Shown in pieces: positions 56,593-64,000 of a stretch of DNA of 64,000 bases (its first letter is position 1; each line of letters opens with the position of its first letter). Location: NCBI GenBank assembly GCA_963820545.1, contig CAWGAJ010000004.1:1-64000 (forward strand). The letters run 5' to 3'. The notes below the pieces were generated by a model. The model was not told where the DNA came from and searched no databases. It saw nothing but the letters and a program-made list of their open reading frames with translations. The DNA comes from CAWGAJ01 sp963820545 (GTDB lineage: Bacteria; Planctomycetota; Planctomycetia; Pirellulales; Thermoguttaceae). Position numbers and translations under genes: made by a program.

Positions 56593-56621
56593 GATATTTT
56601 GATACTTTGAGTCAAAATATC
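56593..56621. promoter_or_regulatory. Operator palindrome upstream of HigBA
   Basis: GATATTTTGA (56593-56602) and TCAAAATATC (56612-56621) are exact complements nine bases apart. The site lies directly upstream of the -35 box, so antitoxin binding there would govern the operon. Confidence 0.65.
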
Positions 56622-56928
56622 ATAAATAATGATAACGTAATCAGAATAACAGCGTCGTTCATGATATAACATGTTTCTAGCAAACATATTAAGGACGGTA
56701 AAAAATGAAAGCACTTCATTAATGGAGATCGACCTGCGTCTTAGCGGCGCAGCATTTTACGACCTATCGGAGGGGGTTTTGTACTCTCGGCTTGGATCGT
56801 AACCCCTCTCTCCTCTAAACATGCTGAGATTTGCCCCATAAATGTCCGCAGTAAACTTTACAGTAATTTATTATTATATTTTTCATCAACATAATATTAA
56901 TACAATACCGCTTTTTTCAATCATCCTC
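56622..56928. other. Intergenic region before the GT4 gene
   Basis: It contains an imperfect inverted repeat around 56770-56815 (GGAGGGGGTT with AACCCCTCTCTCC). The promoter of the plus-strand glycosyltransferase should be here, but none is obvious. No other gene is seen. Confidence 0.45.
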
Positions 56929-58044
56929 ATGATCAAGGGTCTGCTGCTTTGCGAGTATCCTACGCTCCACGGCGGGGAGCAATCTCTGCTCAGCACGCTG
57001 CCGGGGATTCGGGCTGGGGGTATTACGCCGGTCGTTGTCTGTCCCGCAGCAGGTCCTTTGGCCGATGCACTTCGTGCCGAAGGGATCGAAATCGCGCCCT
57101 TTTCGACCTTGGCGGATGATGGGCGAAAGCTGCCGCAAAATCATTTGCGCGAGGAACTTGCCCGGCTGATAAAATATCGCCGGCCAGCAATTTTACACGC
57201 CAACAGCCTGTCGATGGGCCGGCTCTCCGGTCCAGTTGCCCTTGAACTGGCCGTGCCCAGCATCGCTCATTTGCGTGATATAATTAAACTCAGTGCACAA
57301 GCCGTGGCCGATCTGAATTGCCATTGCCGGTTGTTGGCGGTTTCCCAGGCCGTGCGCAATTTTCACATTGCCGGCGGCCTGGATCCTACGAAAATCTGCG
57401 TGCTTTATAACGGCGTGGATCTCGATCTGTTTTGTCCACGCACGTCAACCGGGTTTTTGCAGGCGGAGTTAAAACTTCCGCCTCACGCGCAGCTTGCGGC
57501 CGTGATCGGGCAGATCGGACCGCGCAAAGGCCAAGATATTTTCGTGCAGGCTGCAATCGAAGTGAGCAAGCGCCTGCCGGAAGTGCATTTTTTGATCATT
57601 GGCCAGCGCTTTTCCAACAAGGCTGAGTCGCTCGATTTTGAGGCGGCTTTACATGCCGCGGCGGCTGGCCAATTGATCGGGCGTTTGCATTTCCTCGGCT
57701 TTCGTCGGAATATGGAACTCATTTATCCGGAACTGACGCTGGTGGTCCATCCGGCACGTCAAGAACCCTTGGGCCGGGTATTATTGGAAGCGGCCGCCAC
57801 CGGGGCGGCCATCATCGCCACGGACGTCGGCGGCACAACGGAGATTTTTCCGCCGTATTCCCACGCCGCCTTGCTTATCCCGCCAAATGATCCCCAAAAA
57901 CTAAGCACGGCGATGAAGGAACTATTAACTGATCCGCACAACAGGGATCAATACAAAAAAGCCGCCCGTTGCCGCGCCACGGAAGCCTTCGACATTAGAA
58001 TGGCAATATCCGCGCTCTTGGAGCATTACCGGGCAGTTGTCTGA
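56929..58044 (+). CDS. GT4-family glycosyltransferase
   Basis: This protein of 371 residues has two Rossmann-like domains: N-terminal GLLLCEYPTLHGGEQSLLST and C-terminal motifs VIGQIGPRKGQDIFVQAAIE, PARQEPLGRVLLEAAATGAA (the E-x7-E signature) and VGGTTEIFPP. It probably transfers a hexose from a nucleotide sugar to a glycan or lipid. The ATG at 56929 is preferred over upstream in-frame codons because the extra 29 residues are AT-rich and hydrophobic without order. It stands apart from the main polysaccharide locus. Confidence 0.85.
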   Translation: MIKGLLLCEYPTLHGGEQSLLSTLPGIRAGGITPVVVCPAAGPLADALRAEGIEIAPFSTLADDGRKLPQNHLREELARLIKYRRPAILHANSLSMGRLSGPVALELAVPSIAHLRDIIKLSAQAVADLNCHCRLLAVSQAVRNFHIAGGLDPTKICVLYNGVDLDLFCPRTSTGFLQAELKLPPHAQLAAVIGQIGPRKGQDIFVQAAIEVSKRLPEVHFLIIGQRFSNKAESLDFEAALHAAAAGQLIGRLHFLGFRRNMELIYPELTLVVHPARQEPLGRVLLEAAATGAAIIATDVGGTTEIFPPYSHAALLIPPNDPQKLSTAMKELLTDPHNRDQYKKAARCRATEAFDIRMAISALLEHYRAVV

Positions 58045-58054
58045 ATTTAAATAT

Positions 58055-58082
58055 AAGCCCACGGGTTGCAACCCGTGGGCTT
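58055..58082. terminator. 28-base perfect palindrome after the GT4 gene
   Basis: AAGCCCACGGGTTG is directly followed by its exact complement, ten bases past the stop at 58044. As RNA it would give a stem of at least 12 base pairs. It is the longest of the perfect palindromes in the window. Confidence 0.7.
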
Positions 58083-58132
58083 GAAGACATTAATATTCTG
58101 ACGATCAATAGCCGCGATCCACAGGGGAGCGG

Positions 58133-58777
58133 TTAACCGCCGAACGACATTCCCCAATGAACTCTCGGCGGAGGCCGGTAAGGGCGATAGTAATAATATG
58201 GCGGTCCCCAGTAGTATGGATGCGGATAAGGATATTCTTCCACGATCATCGGCCCAGGCGCCCCTTGTTGGATCACCATGGGCTGCGCCTGGCGTATGGG
58301 CGGCTCTTGCATGGCGGCGATTACCCGCTTGCTCACGCCCTGCTGCTGCAAAGCGATGATATCTTGCGCTTGCATAGGAGCGGCCACGCCGTGTGTGCGC
58401 ACGTGATTAACGATTAGTTCTTCATCAACTCCGGCATGGGTCATGTTTACTATGTCAGGAATGCTGACCGGATTGGCCGAAACTTGAGATCCCAGTTGTT
58501 GGGCGATCATGGCCCGGTTTTTCGCGTCCTGTTCGTCCAGCGCACCGCCCACGGCAGCGCCGCTAAGGGCCCCAACGCCCGCGCCAATGGCGGCGCCGGC
58601 CCCGGGATTGTGCAAGGCGCTGCCCACGGCTACGCCCGTGCCTGCCCCTAGCAATCCGCCGAAAAGCGCCCCTTGATCGGCCTTATACGGCGACTGACAG
58701 CCGCCTAACAATAAACTCAACAACAGACACGCTGTCGGTGAAAAAAGGCGATGGCTAATCATTAAATTGCTCCTCAT
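58133..58777 (-). CDS. Glycine-zipper lipoprotein
   Basis: This protein of 214 residues has an N-terminal lipobox (LLLSLLLGGC, Cys about 27), a glycine-zipper region (GLLGAGTGVAVGSA, AAIGAGVGALSGAAVGGAL) and a C-terminal Pro/Tyr-rich tail (YPHPYYWGPPYYYYRPYRPP). It probably anchors in the outer membrane or links it to peptidoglycan. The central domain (PVSIPDIVNMTHAGVDEELI) has no assigned function. It is divergent from the trans-sulfuration gene. Confidence 0.75.
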   Translation of the reverse strand: MRSNLMISHRLFSPTACLLLSLLLGGCQSPYKADQGALFGGLLGAGTGVAVGSALHNPGAGAAIGAGVGALSGAAVGGALDEQDAKNRAMIAQQLGSQVSANPVSIPDIVNMTHAGVDEELIVNHVRTHGVAAPMQAQDIIALQQQGVSKRVIAAMQEPPIRQAQPMVIQQGAPGPMIVEEYPYPHPYYWGPPYYYYRPYRPPPRVHWGMSFGG

Positions 58778-58988
58778 AAATCGCTCCCAGGCGGCCCCGG
58801 AACCCGGAGAGGACTAGTGGAAGAGCGGATGGTAAAAATACAATCCATCCGGGTCAAGATGAAATATGATCTTTGCATGGCAAGAAAAGTAGTGGAATGA
58901 AAGTAACATAACACTAATCAAGGCAATTACTTCCCGCGAATATAAATACTTCCCATCATACGATTGGGTGGTGTCCTTGTAACCGCAA

Positions 58989-58994
58989 TATAAT
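58989..58994 (+). promoter_or_regulatory. -10 element of the trans-sulfuration leader
   Basis: A perfect TATAAT with a weak TTGGGT (58964-58969) 19 bases upstream. It gives a leader of about 215 bases before the ATG at 59216. Confidence 0.4.
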
Positions 58995-59113
58995 CTGTTA
59001 AAATGATTGCCCTTGGGATTTGCGGCCGCTTGCAGCCAAAATCTGCTAAAGTGCCAGCGTTGCATTGCGGCTTACCGTTGCGATTGCACGCTACAAGTCG
59101 ACTTTCAAGCCAG

Positions 59114-59152
59114 CCGCGCATTGCCCAGAAAGGTGCAAGTCGCGGTTTTTTT
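59114..59152 (+). terminator. Terminator-like hairpin inside the leader of the trans-sulfuration gene
   Basis: CCGCG and CGCGG with inner TTGC/GCAA stems enclose a loop of about 10 bases, followed by seven T. It lies 64 bases before the gene start, so it could act as an attenuator. I do not recognise a SAM riboswitch consensus in the upstream part. Confidence 0.5.
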
Positions 59153-59215
59153 ATTCCATGGTGTGAAATACACGACTCCCGATCCCCGATCCCCAAACCC
59201 CTATTACCTATTCCC

Positions 59216-60427
59216 ATGACTTCAGTTAAAAAGCGAAAATCCGCCCAGGGTGATTCTAAAGCAGGTTTTTCCACTCAGGCCGTCCACGCCGGCGAGGACC
59301 GACAAAAACCTGGCAACTCGATAACCGATCCGATCTTCTGCACCGCCACCTACACCTTTGCCAATACCCAAGCGGCAATCGATTTCGTGGCCCAAAAACT
59401 CCCCCGCGAAGAATACGCCCGCTACGGCAATCCCAGCGAAAAAGTGGCCCAGCGCAAACTGGCCGCCTTGGAAGGCGGTCAAGATGCGTTACTGTACGCC
59501 TCGGGCATGTCGGCGGTCGTGGGCTTGCTGATGGCTAAAGTCAAGGCCGGCGACGAGATCGTACTGTTTGACGAGTGCTATCATCGCACGCGGGAATTCT
59601 GCTGCTCTATCATGGCCAATTATGGTGTAAAAACCCATCTCATCCCCACCGCCGATTATGAATGCCTGGAATCGGCCATCACGCCTGCCACGCGCCTGCT
59701 ACTGAGCGAATCGCCCACGAATCCGCATCTTAGCGTGATTGACTGTGCGCGTTTCGTGGCCATCGGACGCAAGTACAACGTGGAGACGGTCATCGACTCG
59801 ACCATCGGCACCCCCTTGAACCTCCGGCCGCTGGAATACGGCGTGGATTACGTGCTCCACTCCTGCACTAAATATTTGGCCGGACACAATGACATGCTCG
59901 GCGGGGCGGTCATCGGCAGCGCGGCGAAGATCGAGCCGCTGCGCAAACTGCGGGGCGTACTGGGCATGGTCCTGGGGCCGCATAATATTTACCTTTTGCT
60001 CCGCGGGCTGAAAACCTTTGAGTTGCGCATGCGGCGTCACAACGAAAACGGTCAGGCCGTGGCCGAATTCCTGGCCAGCCACCCGCGTGTGGAAAAGGTT
60101 TATTATCCCGGCCTTCCCAGCCATAAATATTACGAGTTGGCCCAGCGGCAGATGACCGGCTTCAGCGGGCTGATCACTTTTCTGGTGAAAGACGCCGACG
60201 CCCGGGAGACCGCGGCCGTGGTGGACGCGGTTCGCATCCCCCGCATCGGTCCAAGCCTGGGAGGGGTCGAATCGCTCATTGAACAGCCCATGGTAATGAG
60301 CTATCACGACTTTACTCGCGAAGCCCGGCTCGCCCTGAACATTCCTGATAATATGATCCGCATCTCCTGCGGCATCGAAGATCCCGAGGATCTCATTGCC
60401 GATCTAAAGCAGGCCTTGGAACGGTAG
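59216..60427 (+). CDS. Cystathionine gamma-synthase/gamma-lyase-family PLP enzyme
   Basis: This protein of 403 residues has motifs AVHAGEDRQKPGNSITDPIF and YARYGNPSEKVAQRKLAALE, the PLP lysine in DYVLHSCTKYLAGHNDMLGG, and GVESLIEQP. The family makes or splits cystathionine or related homoserine thioethers in methionine or cysteine metabolism. The exact reaction cannot be settled. The ATG at 59216 (CCC before it) is chosen. Upstream in-frame codons have no protein-like composition and cross the terminator. GCGTTG/CAACGC (60428-60443) directly after the stop forms a hairpin. Confidence 0.88.
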   Translation: MTSVKKRKSAQGDSKAGFSTQAVHAGEDRQKPGNSITDPIFCTATYTFANTQAAIDFVAQKLPREEYARYGNPSEKVAQRKLAALEGGQDALLYASGMSAVVGLLMAKVKAGDEIVLFDECYHRTREFCCSIMANYGVKTHLIPTADYECLESAITPATRLLLSESPTNPHLSVIDCARFVAIGRKYNVETVIDSTIGTPLNLRPLEYGVDYVLHSCTKYLAGHNDMLGGAVIGSAAKIEPLRKLRGVLGMVLGPHNIYLLLRGLKTFELRMRRHNENGQAVAEFLASHPRVEKVYYPGLPSHKYYELAQRQMTGFSGLITFLVKDADARETAAVVDAVRIPRIGPSLGGVESLIEQPMVMSYHDFTREARLALNIPDNMIRISCGIEDPEDLIADLKQALER

Positions 60428-60443
60428 GCGTTGCCAGCAACGC
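60428..60443 (+). terminator. Small perfect hairpin directly after the trans-sulfuration gene
   Basis: GCGTTG/CAACGC around CCAG begins one base after the stop codon. Some T-rich sequence follows about 25 bases later. Confidence 0.45.
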
Positions 60444-60587
60444 TTGCACAGCATGGCAAACTGCGCAAACTTTTCTAATTTTTTCAACTTTTCCGAAAGT
60501 TCCAATAAAATCGGCCCGATATTTCTGCCGTCAGGAACTAGAAATTTTAAATTCAATAGGCTACCCCCCATTTTTGAGGTACAAGAT

Positions 60588-61925
60588 ATGTCTCTTTCAA
60601 AATCTTGGCTTGCCAGTTTCCTGTTTATGGGACTAGGTCTTCTGATCCTATGTCCTCAAGCATCGGCCCAGTCGAACACGGATGGAACTATAACCGACGA
60701 CACTTTACCCATGTCGCAGTGGCGGCAAAAGGTGTTGCATAACGGCCGAACTTCACCCCAAATGAACAAGACTTCCTCTCAGGACGTTGAGTATCGCACG
60801 GCCCAGCGCACGCCGTATCAAAAGCGAGTTCAGCCTGCCGGCGCAGCGGCGGTGGCCTATTCGCAGCAGGCAAGTCCCCGAGTGGCGCAGCGAGAGATTC
60901 CGGCGGAAGTCGAAAACGATCCCGGCGCAACCCAATACGAGCCCTTGGCCGCTAACGGTCCTTTTAGTCCTCAGGAAGGTTGTAACTCCTGCGGGCAATG
61001 TGGAGGCGACTGCGGCGACTGTGGCGAGTGCGGCAACGGCATGGAATACTGTCCTTGGATGTTTTCCTGGGGTCCGCGCAACCTGGCGATTTTTGGCGGG
61101 GTGCACGGTTACAAGGGTCCGCGCGATCGCGGCGTAAACGGTAATTTCGGCTTCCAAGAGGGAGTGAATTTTGGCGCCCCGTTGGGCGATCCCTGGGGTT
61201 GCGGCTACCAGGTGGGTTTCGCCGCCTTACAAAGCAACATCTCCGGTTATAATACCACGACCACCACAGCGGCAACCGCCGACCGGCATCAATACTTTGT
61301 TACCGTCGGTATTTTTCGCCGGGCGGAATGCGCTGGATGGCAATGGGGCGTGGTCTTTGATTTGCTCAACGACACCTACTTTGAATCATCCGATCTGAAA
61401 CAAATCCGCACCGAAACCGGGTACCTTTTTAACGAGTGCTTCGAGGTCGGCTATTCCGGCGCCTACGGCGTGGGAGGAGATAATGTTAACGGCACCTACT
61501 TCGGCAGAACCATCGACGGCCGGCTGGATGCCACTGATCAGTTCGTCGTCTACTTCCGCCGCTATTTTGATAACGGCGGCGACGGACGCATTTGGGGCGG
61601 CATGACCGGCTTCGGCGACGGACTGTTTGGCGCCGACGCCTGGATTCCGCTAGGCGGCAGTTGGGCCTTGCAAAATAGTTTTAATTACCTCATACCCAAG
61701 GGCACTCGAGGCAGTACCATCGAATCCGGACAATTGGAAGGCGCTCAGGTTAGGGAGTCCTGGAGTGTGGCCTTCAATCTGATCTGGTATCCCGGACGCT
61801 CCTCGAAGTGCATTAGCAAGAGCTGCTATCGACCATTGTTGAACGTGGCCGACAACTCGCTGTTCATGGTCAGAGAAGCCACGCAGCAAACAGACCAGCA
61901 GCAGCCTGTACCAGGGGCCCTCTAA
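60588..61925 (+). CDS. Secreted, cysteine-rich outer-membrane-type protein
   Basis: This protein of 445 residues has a signal peptide (FLFMGLGLLILCPQASA). After a low-complexity region comes a cysteine-rich stretch (CNSCGQCGGDCGDCGECG). Then comes a beta-rich domain with FGGVHGYKGPRDRGVNGNFG that I associate with a planctomycete family (possibly DUF6666, from memory). The C-terminus has alternating hydrophobic strands suggesting a beta-barrel. The ATG at 60588 gives the clean signal peptide, and the longer frame from 60444 is rejected. Confidence 0.7.
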   Translation: MSLSKSWLASFLFMGLGLLILCPQASAQSNTDGTITDDTLPMSQWRQKVLHNGRTSPQMNKTSSQDVEYRTAQRTPYQKRVQPAGAAAVAYSQQASPRVAQREIPAEVENDPGATQYEPLAANGPFSPQEGCNSCGQCGGDCGDCGECGNGMEYCPWMFSWGPRNLAIFGGVHGYKGPRDRGVNGNFGFQEGVNFGAPLGDPWGCGYQVGFAALQSNISGYNTTTTTAATADRHQYFVTVGIFRRAECAGWQWGVVFDLLNDTYFESSDLKQIRTETGYLFNECFEVGYSGAYGVGGDNVNGTYFGRTIDGRLDATDQFVVYFRRYFDNGGDGRIWGGMTGFGDGLFGADAWIPLGGSWALQNSFNYLIPKGTRGSTIESGQLEGAQVRESWSVAFNLIWYPGRSSKCISKSCYRPLLNVADNSLFMVREATQQTDQQQPVPGAL

Positions 61926-61957
61926 CCGTTCACTCGCCTAAGGTGTGGGGGATGCCT

Positions 61958-61983
61958 GAAGGGGTCGCTTTGCCGGCCCCTTC
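61958..61983 (+). terminator. Hairpin after the cysteine-rich protein gene
   Basis: GAAGGGG/CCCCTTC form a seven-base-pair stem about 33 bases past the stop, followed by ACTGTTTCTT. A plausible weak terminator. Confidence 0.5.
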
Positions 61984-62149
61984 ACTGTTTCTTGACGTTA
62001 AGAGATCCCACTGTGAACGCCTGACTGTAAACGCCTGGGCTAGAGCAAAAGACTGCTGGCGCGTTGTGTTCTAATCCCCAATCCCTTCCACATATTCCCT
62101 CATACCTGTTCCACTGAGGTTTAGATCTCTCTAAAATGAGATCACATAT

Positions 62150-62757
62150 ATGACCAAAAAACACCTCGATGTCCGTGGTCTGGCCTGTCCCCAGCCGGTT
62201 GTCCTGGCGCGCCAGGCAATACTCCAAGACGATGTCCAAGGCATCATTGTGGATGTCGACGACCAGCTCAGCGCCGAAAACATCCACGCATGGCCCGCAC
62301 CGAAGGTTGGCAGGCAACTGTGGAAAGAACCCCCACCGGCATTCAAGTCCAACTCAGCAAGGCCGGGCTGGAAAATGTTCAAACCGCTGCCGCTGCCGCC
62401 GGACCAGCGGCCTCCCGCGCAACGGGCAACGTGGTCGTATACATAGCCTCGGATTTGCTGGGCAAAGGCGATGAGCAACTGGGCCGAATCCTCATGCGCG
62501 CGTTTCTGAAAACGCTCAAGGACGTCGCCCCGCTGCCAAACACCATGATTTTCATCAACAGCGGCGTGCGCCTGACCACCGCCGGATCAGACGTGATCGA
62601 CGATCTCAGCAGCCTGGCGAATCTTGGCGTAATGATCATTTCCTGCGGCACGTGCCTGGATTATTATCGACTGAAAGACGCCCTCCAAGTCGGCACAGTA
62701 ACGAATATGTATGAGATCGCCGCCACGCTTTTGCGCGGATCGTGTCCTGCGTCCTTG
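62150..62757 (+). CDS. yedF: YedF-like selenium metabolism protein (two frameshifts)
   Basis: An N-terminal SirA/TusA-like domain has VRGLACPQPVVLARQAI (CPxP motif with the Cys). A DsrE-like domain follows (VVYIASDLLGKGDEQLGRIL; FINSGVRLTTAGSDVIDDLS). The frame shifts near 62290 (after SAENI) and again near 62735, where a one-base insertion yields the family's end LLRADRVLRP with a stop at 62755-62757. YedF proteins are linked to selenium handling. The DUF3343 gene directly downstream supports that. Confidence 0.8.
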
Positions 62758-62806
62758 AATATTAAAATGCGCAACCAACGGTCGCGGCTTTATGGCTTTC
62801 CCACCT

Positions 62807-63043
62807 ATGGATGATCCTACACGCAGCTTGATAATTTTCGCGTCGATCCATCACGCTCTTGCCGCGGAGAGTCTTTTCAAACATCACGGCCTGTGGTGCG
62901 ACGTGGTGCCTATCCCCAAGGACATAAGTCCCGATTGCGGCATGGCCGTCGAATTTCGCCGGCCGGATCAGCAGGCAGTGCAAAATCTGTTGATTGCTTC
63001 CAGCATGGGTAATTATCGGATAATCCAATATCCGCGATCTTAA
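62807..63043 (+). CDS. DUF3343 protein, putative Se/S carrier
   Basis: This protein of 78 residues starts MDDPTRSLIIFASIHHALAA. Such DUF3343 proteins are often next to yedF and thought to carry selenium or sulfur. LFKHHGLWCDVVPIPKDISP and DCGMAVEF supply the two conserved Cys (C in LWCDVV and DCGMA). An ATG at 62792 would add five residues. Confidence 0.72.
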   Translation: MDDPTRSLIIFASIHHALAAESLFKHHGLWCDVVPIPKDISPDCGMAVEFRRPDQQAVQNLLIASSMGNYRIIQYPRS

Positions 63044-63123
63044 CCCTAGTTGCCAGTCCGGGCAGTTCGGCATACAATCAAAAATTATTCGTTATTTCCT
63101 CTTTTTCGGGAGGGACCTGGCCC

Positions 63124-64000
63124 TTGGCTTTTGAAGATAAAATTCACATTATCGGGATCGGCGAGAACGGTCTGGATGGTCTGACCGTTGCCGCCCGAAA
63201 ACTGATCGAAAAGGCCGATTTGCTGATCGGCGACCAGCACACGCTGGCCGCCTTGCCCGCCGGCCGTGCCGAACGACTGCTGGTGCGCACCGACTTGGAC
63301 GAAGCCGTGCGCCGCATCGCCGAAGGAGAAAAAATGCGGATCGTGGTGTTGGCCTCGGGCGATCCGCTTTTTTACGGGCTGGCCCGCTTTCTTTGCGACA
63401 AGCTGGGCAAGGACCGCTTCGAGGTCCTGCCCCACGTCAGCAGCATGCAGTTGGCCTTCGCCCGCGTCAAGGAAAGTTGGGAGGACGCCTTCCTCACCGA
63501 CCTGGCCAACCACGCCTTGCCCAGCGTGCTGGAGCAAATTCGCGGGACGGAAAAGGCGGGACTGTTCACCACCGAGTCTTGTCCGCCGGCCAAAGTGGCG
63601 CAGGCCTTGTTGGAGCGGGGCATCGATTATTTCACCGCTTATGTTTGCGAGAATCTCGGTTCGCCCGACGAACGAGTAACGCAAGGCGAACTGAATGAAA
63701 TTGCCGGCCACGAATTTTCACCCTTAAACGTGATGATCCTGATTCGCAAACCGCACGTGCCCGATCGTCCCCGCGAGGCCATCGGACGCCGGCTCTTCGG
63801 CAATCCCGACGACGCCTTCCTCCAATCCAAACCCAAACGCGGCTTGCTTACGCCCGCCGAGATTCGCGCCATGGCCCTGGCCGAGCTGGATTTGGGGCCC
63901 GCCAGCGTGGTTTGGGACGTCGGCGCCGGCAGCGGATCAGTGGCTATCGAGGCCGCCCAACTTGCGCCGCACGGCGCGGTTTACGCCATCGAAATGGATC
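63124..64000 (+). CDS. cobL: Cobalt-precorrin-7 C5/C15 methyltransferase CbiE-CbiT/CobL (cut by window end)
   Basis: The CbiE-like tetrapyrrole methylase domain has IHIIGIGENGLDGLTVAARK, VVLASGDPLFYG and VLPHVSSMQLAFARVKESWE. A linker follows, then the start of the CbiT domain (GLLTPAEIRAMALAELDLGP, VVWDVGAGSGSVAIEAAQLA). It methylates C5 and C15 and decarboxylates precorrins in B12 synthesis. The TTG at 63124 is chosen because GGGAGG precedes it by 9 bases. The gene runs off the end of the window. Confidence 0.9.
   Translation, partial: MAFEDKIHIIGIGENGLDGLTVAARKLIEKADLLIGDQHTLAALPAGRAERLLVRTDLDEAVRRIAEGEKMRIVVLASGDPLFYGLARFLCDKLGKDRFEVLPHVSSMQLAFARVKESWEDAFLTDLANHALPSVLEQIRGTEKAGLFTTESCPPAKVAQALLERGIDYFTAYVCENLGSPDERVTQGELNEIAGHEFSPLNVMILIRKPHVPDRPREAIGRRLFGNPDDAFLQSKPKRGLLTPAEIRAMALAELDLGPASVVWDVGAGSGSVAIEAAQLAPHGAVYAIEMD

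Noticed and set aside
59003..59215. N-terminal extension of the trans-sulfuration enzyme
   Set aside because: The extra 71 codons cross a terminator-like hairpin, have no protein-like pattern, and family members start near MTSVKK.
1..64000. rRNA and tRNA genes
   Set aside because: No TPsiC-like GGTTCGAATCC with matching acceptor stems, nor any 16S or 23S signature, was seen on reading the spacers. A tRNA scan would settle it.

Overview
The window reads as a chromosomal contig of an uncultured planctomycete (Planctomycetota, Pirellulales-like). That assignment is inferred from several things together: high-GC genes with few Shine-Dalgarno sites, hairpin-rich intergenic spacers, secreted Trp-rich and Gly-Asn-Asp repeat proteins of a planctomycete type, an outer-membrane lipid export permease, and the company of mfd, pdxJ, dapA and a cobalamin C5,15-methyltransferase. 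No rRNA, tRNA, CRISPR array or intact transposon was found.

Region 1 (1-22.7 kb, all minus strand) is a surface-polysaccharide locus. It encodes a CDP-3,6-dideoxyhexose pathway: RfbF cytidylyltransferase, RfbG 4,6-dehydratase, RfbH/E1 dehydratase and an E3-type reductase. With it go an acetolactate-synthase-like TPP enzyme (a candidate for two-carbon branching of the sugar, as in yersiniose synthesis), an NAD-dependent sugar dehydrogenase/epimerase, two NeuB-family PEP-condensing enzymes (one fused to SAF and cupin domains), an HAD phosphatase, a Gfo/Idh/MocA oxidoreductase, a GtrB-like glycosyltransferase with GtrA, a tandem pair of paralogous membrane proteins, a radical SAM protein, an FkbM methyltransferase and a GT39-like membrane glycosyltransferase. 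The 16.9-20.7 kb part is a decayed tandem duplication with fossil pieces of rfbF and of the radical SAM gene. A good sigma-70 promoter lies just upstream of the first gene (22638-22667).

Region 2 (23-32.7 kb) has four translationally coupled ABC-2 transporter genes, a divergent 734-residue protein that joins an RNA polymerase alpha-CTD-like segment to a sigma-region-4 helix-turn-helix, and a two-component system (membrane histidine kinase plus NtrC-family regulator).

Region 3 (32.6-46.3 kb) holds a PurF-like protein lacking the usual glutaminase cysteine, an LptF/LptG permease, ComF, two secreted proteins (one with a terpene-cyclase-like fold, one with about twelve G-N/D-D repeats), RlmM, a large secreted CARDB/IPT-like protein and a charged planctomycete protein.

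Region 4 (46.5-53.7 kb) is housekeeping: mfd, a parvulin-type foldase, a small unknown protein, pdxJ and dapA. Region 5 (53.7-56.7 kb) is an AT-rich island with a candidate structured RNA that ends in a terminator and a HigB/HigA-ImmA toxin-antitoxin operon with its own operator. Region 6 (56.9-64 kb) has a GT4 glycosyltransferase, a glycine-zipper lipoprotein, a trans-sulfuration enzyme behind an attenuator-like leader, a cysteine-rich outer-membrane-type protein, YedF with a DUF3343 protein, and the start of cbiE-cbiT.

About a dozen genes, including essential ones such as mfd and pdxJ, are broken by single-base shifts although both halves are well conserved. This points to sequencing or assembly indels rather than real pseudogenes, so the coordinates given for those genes span the whole locus.
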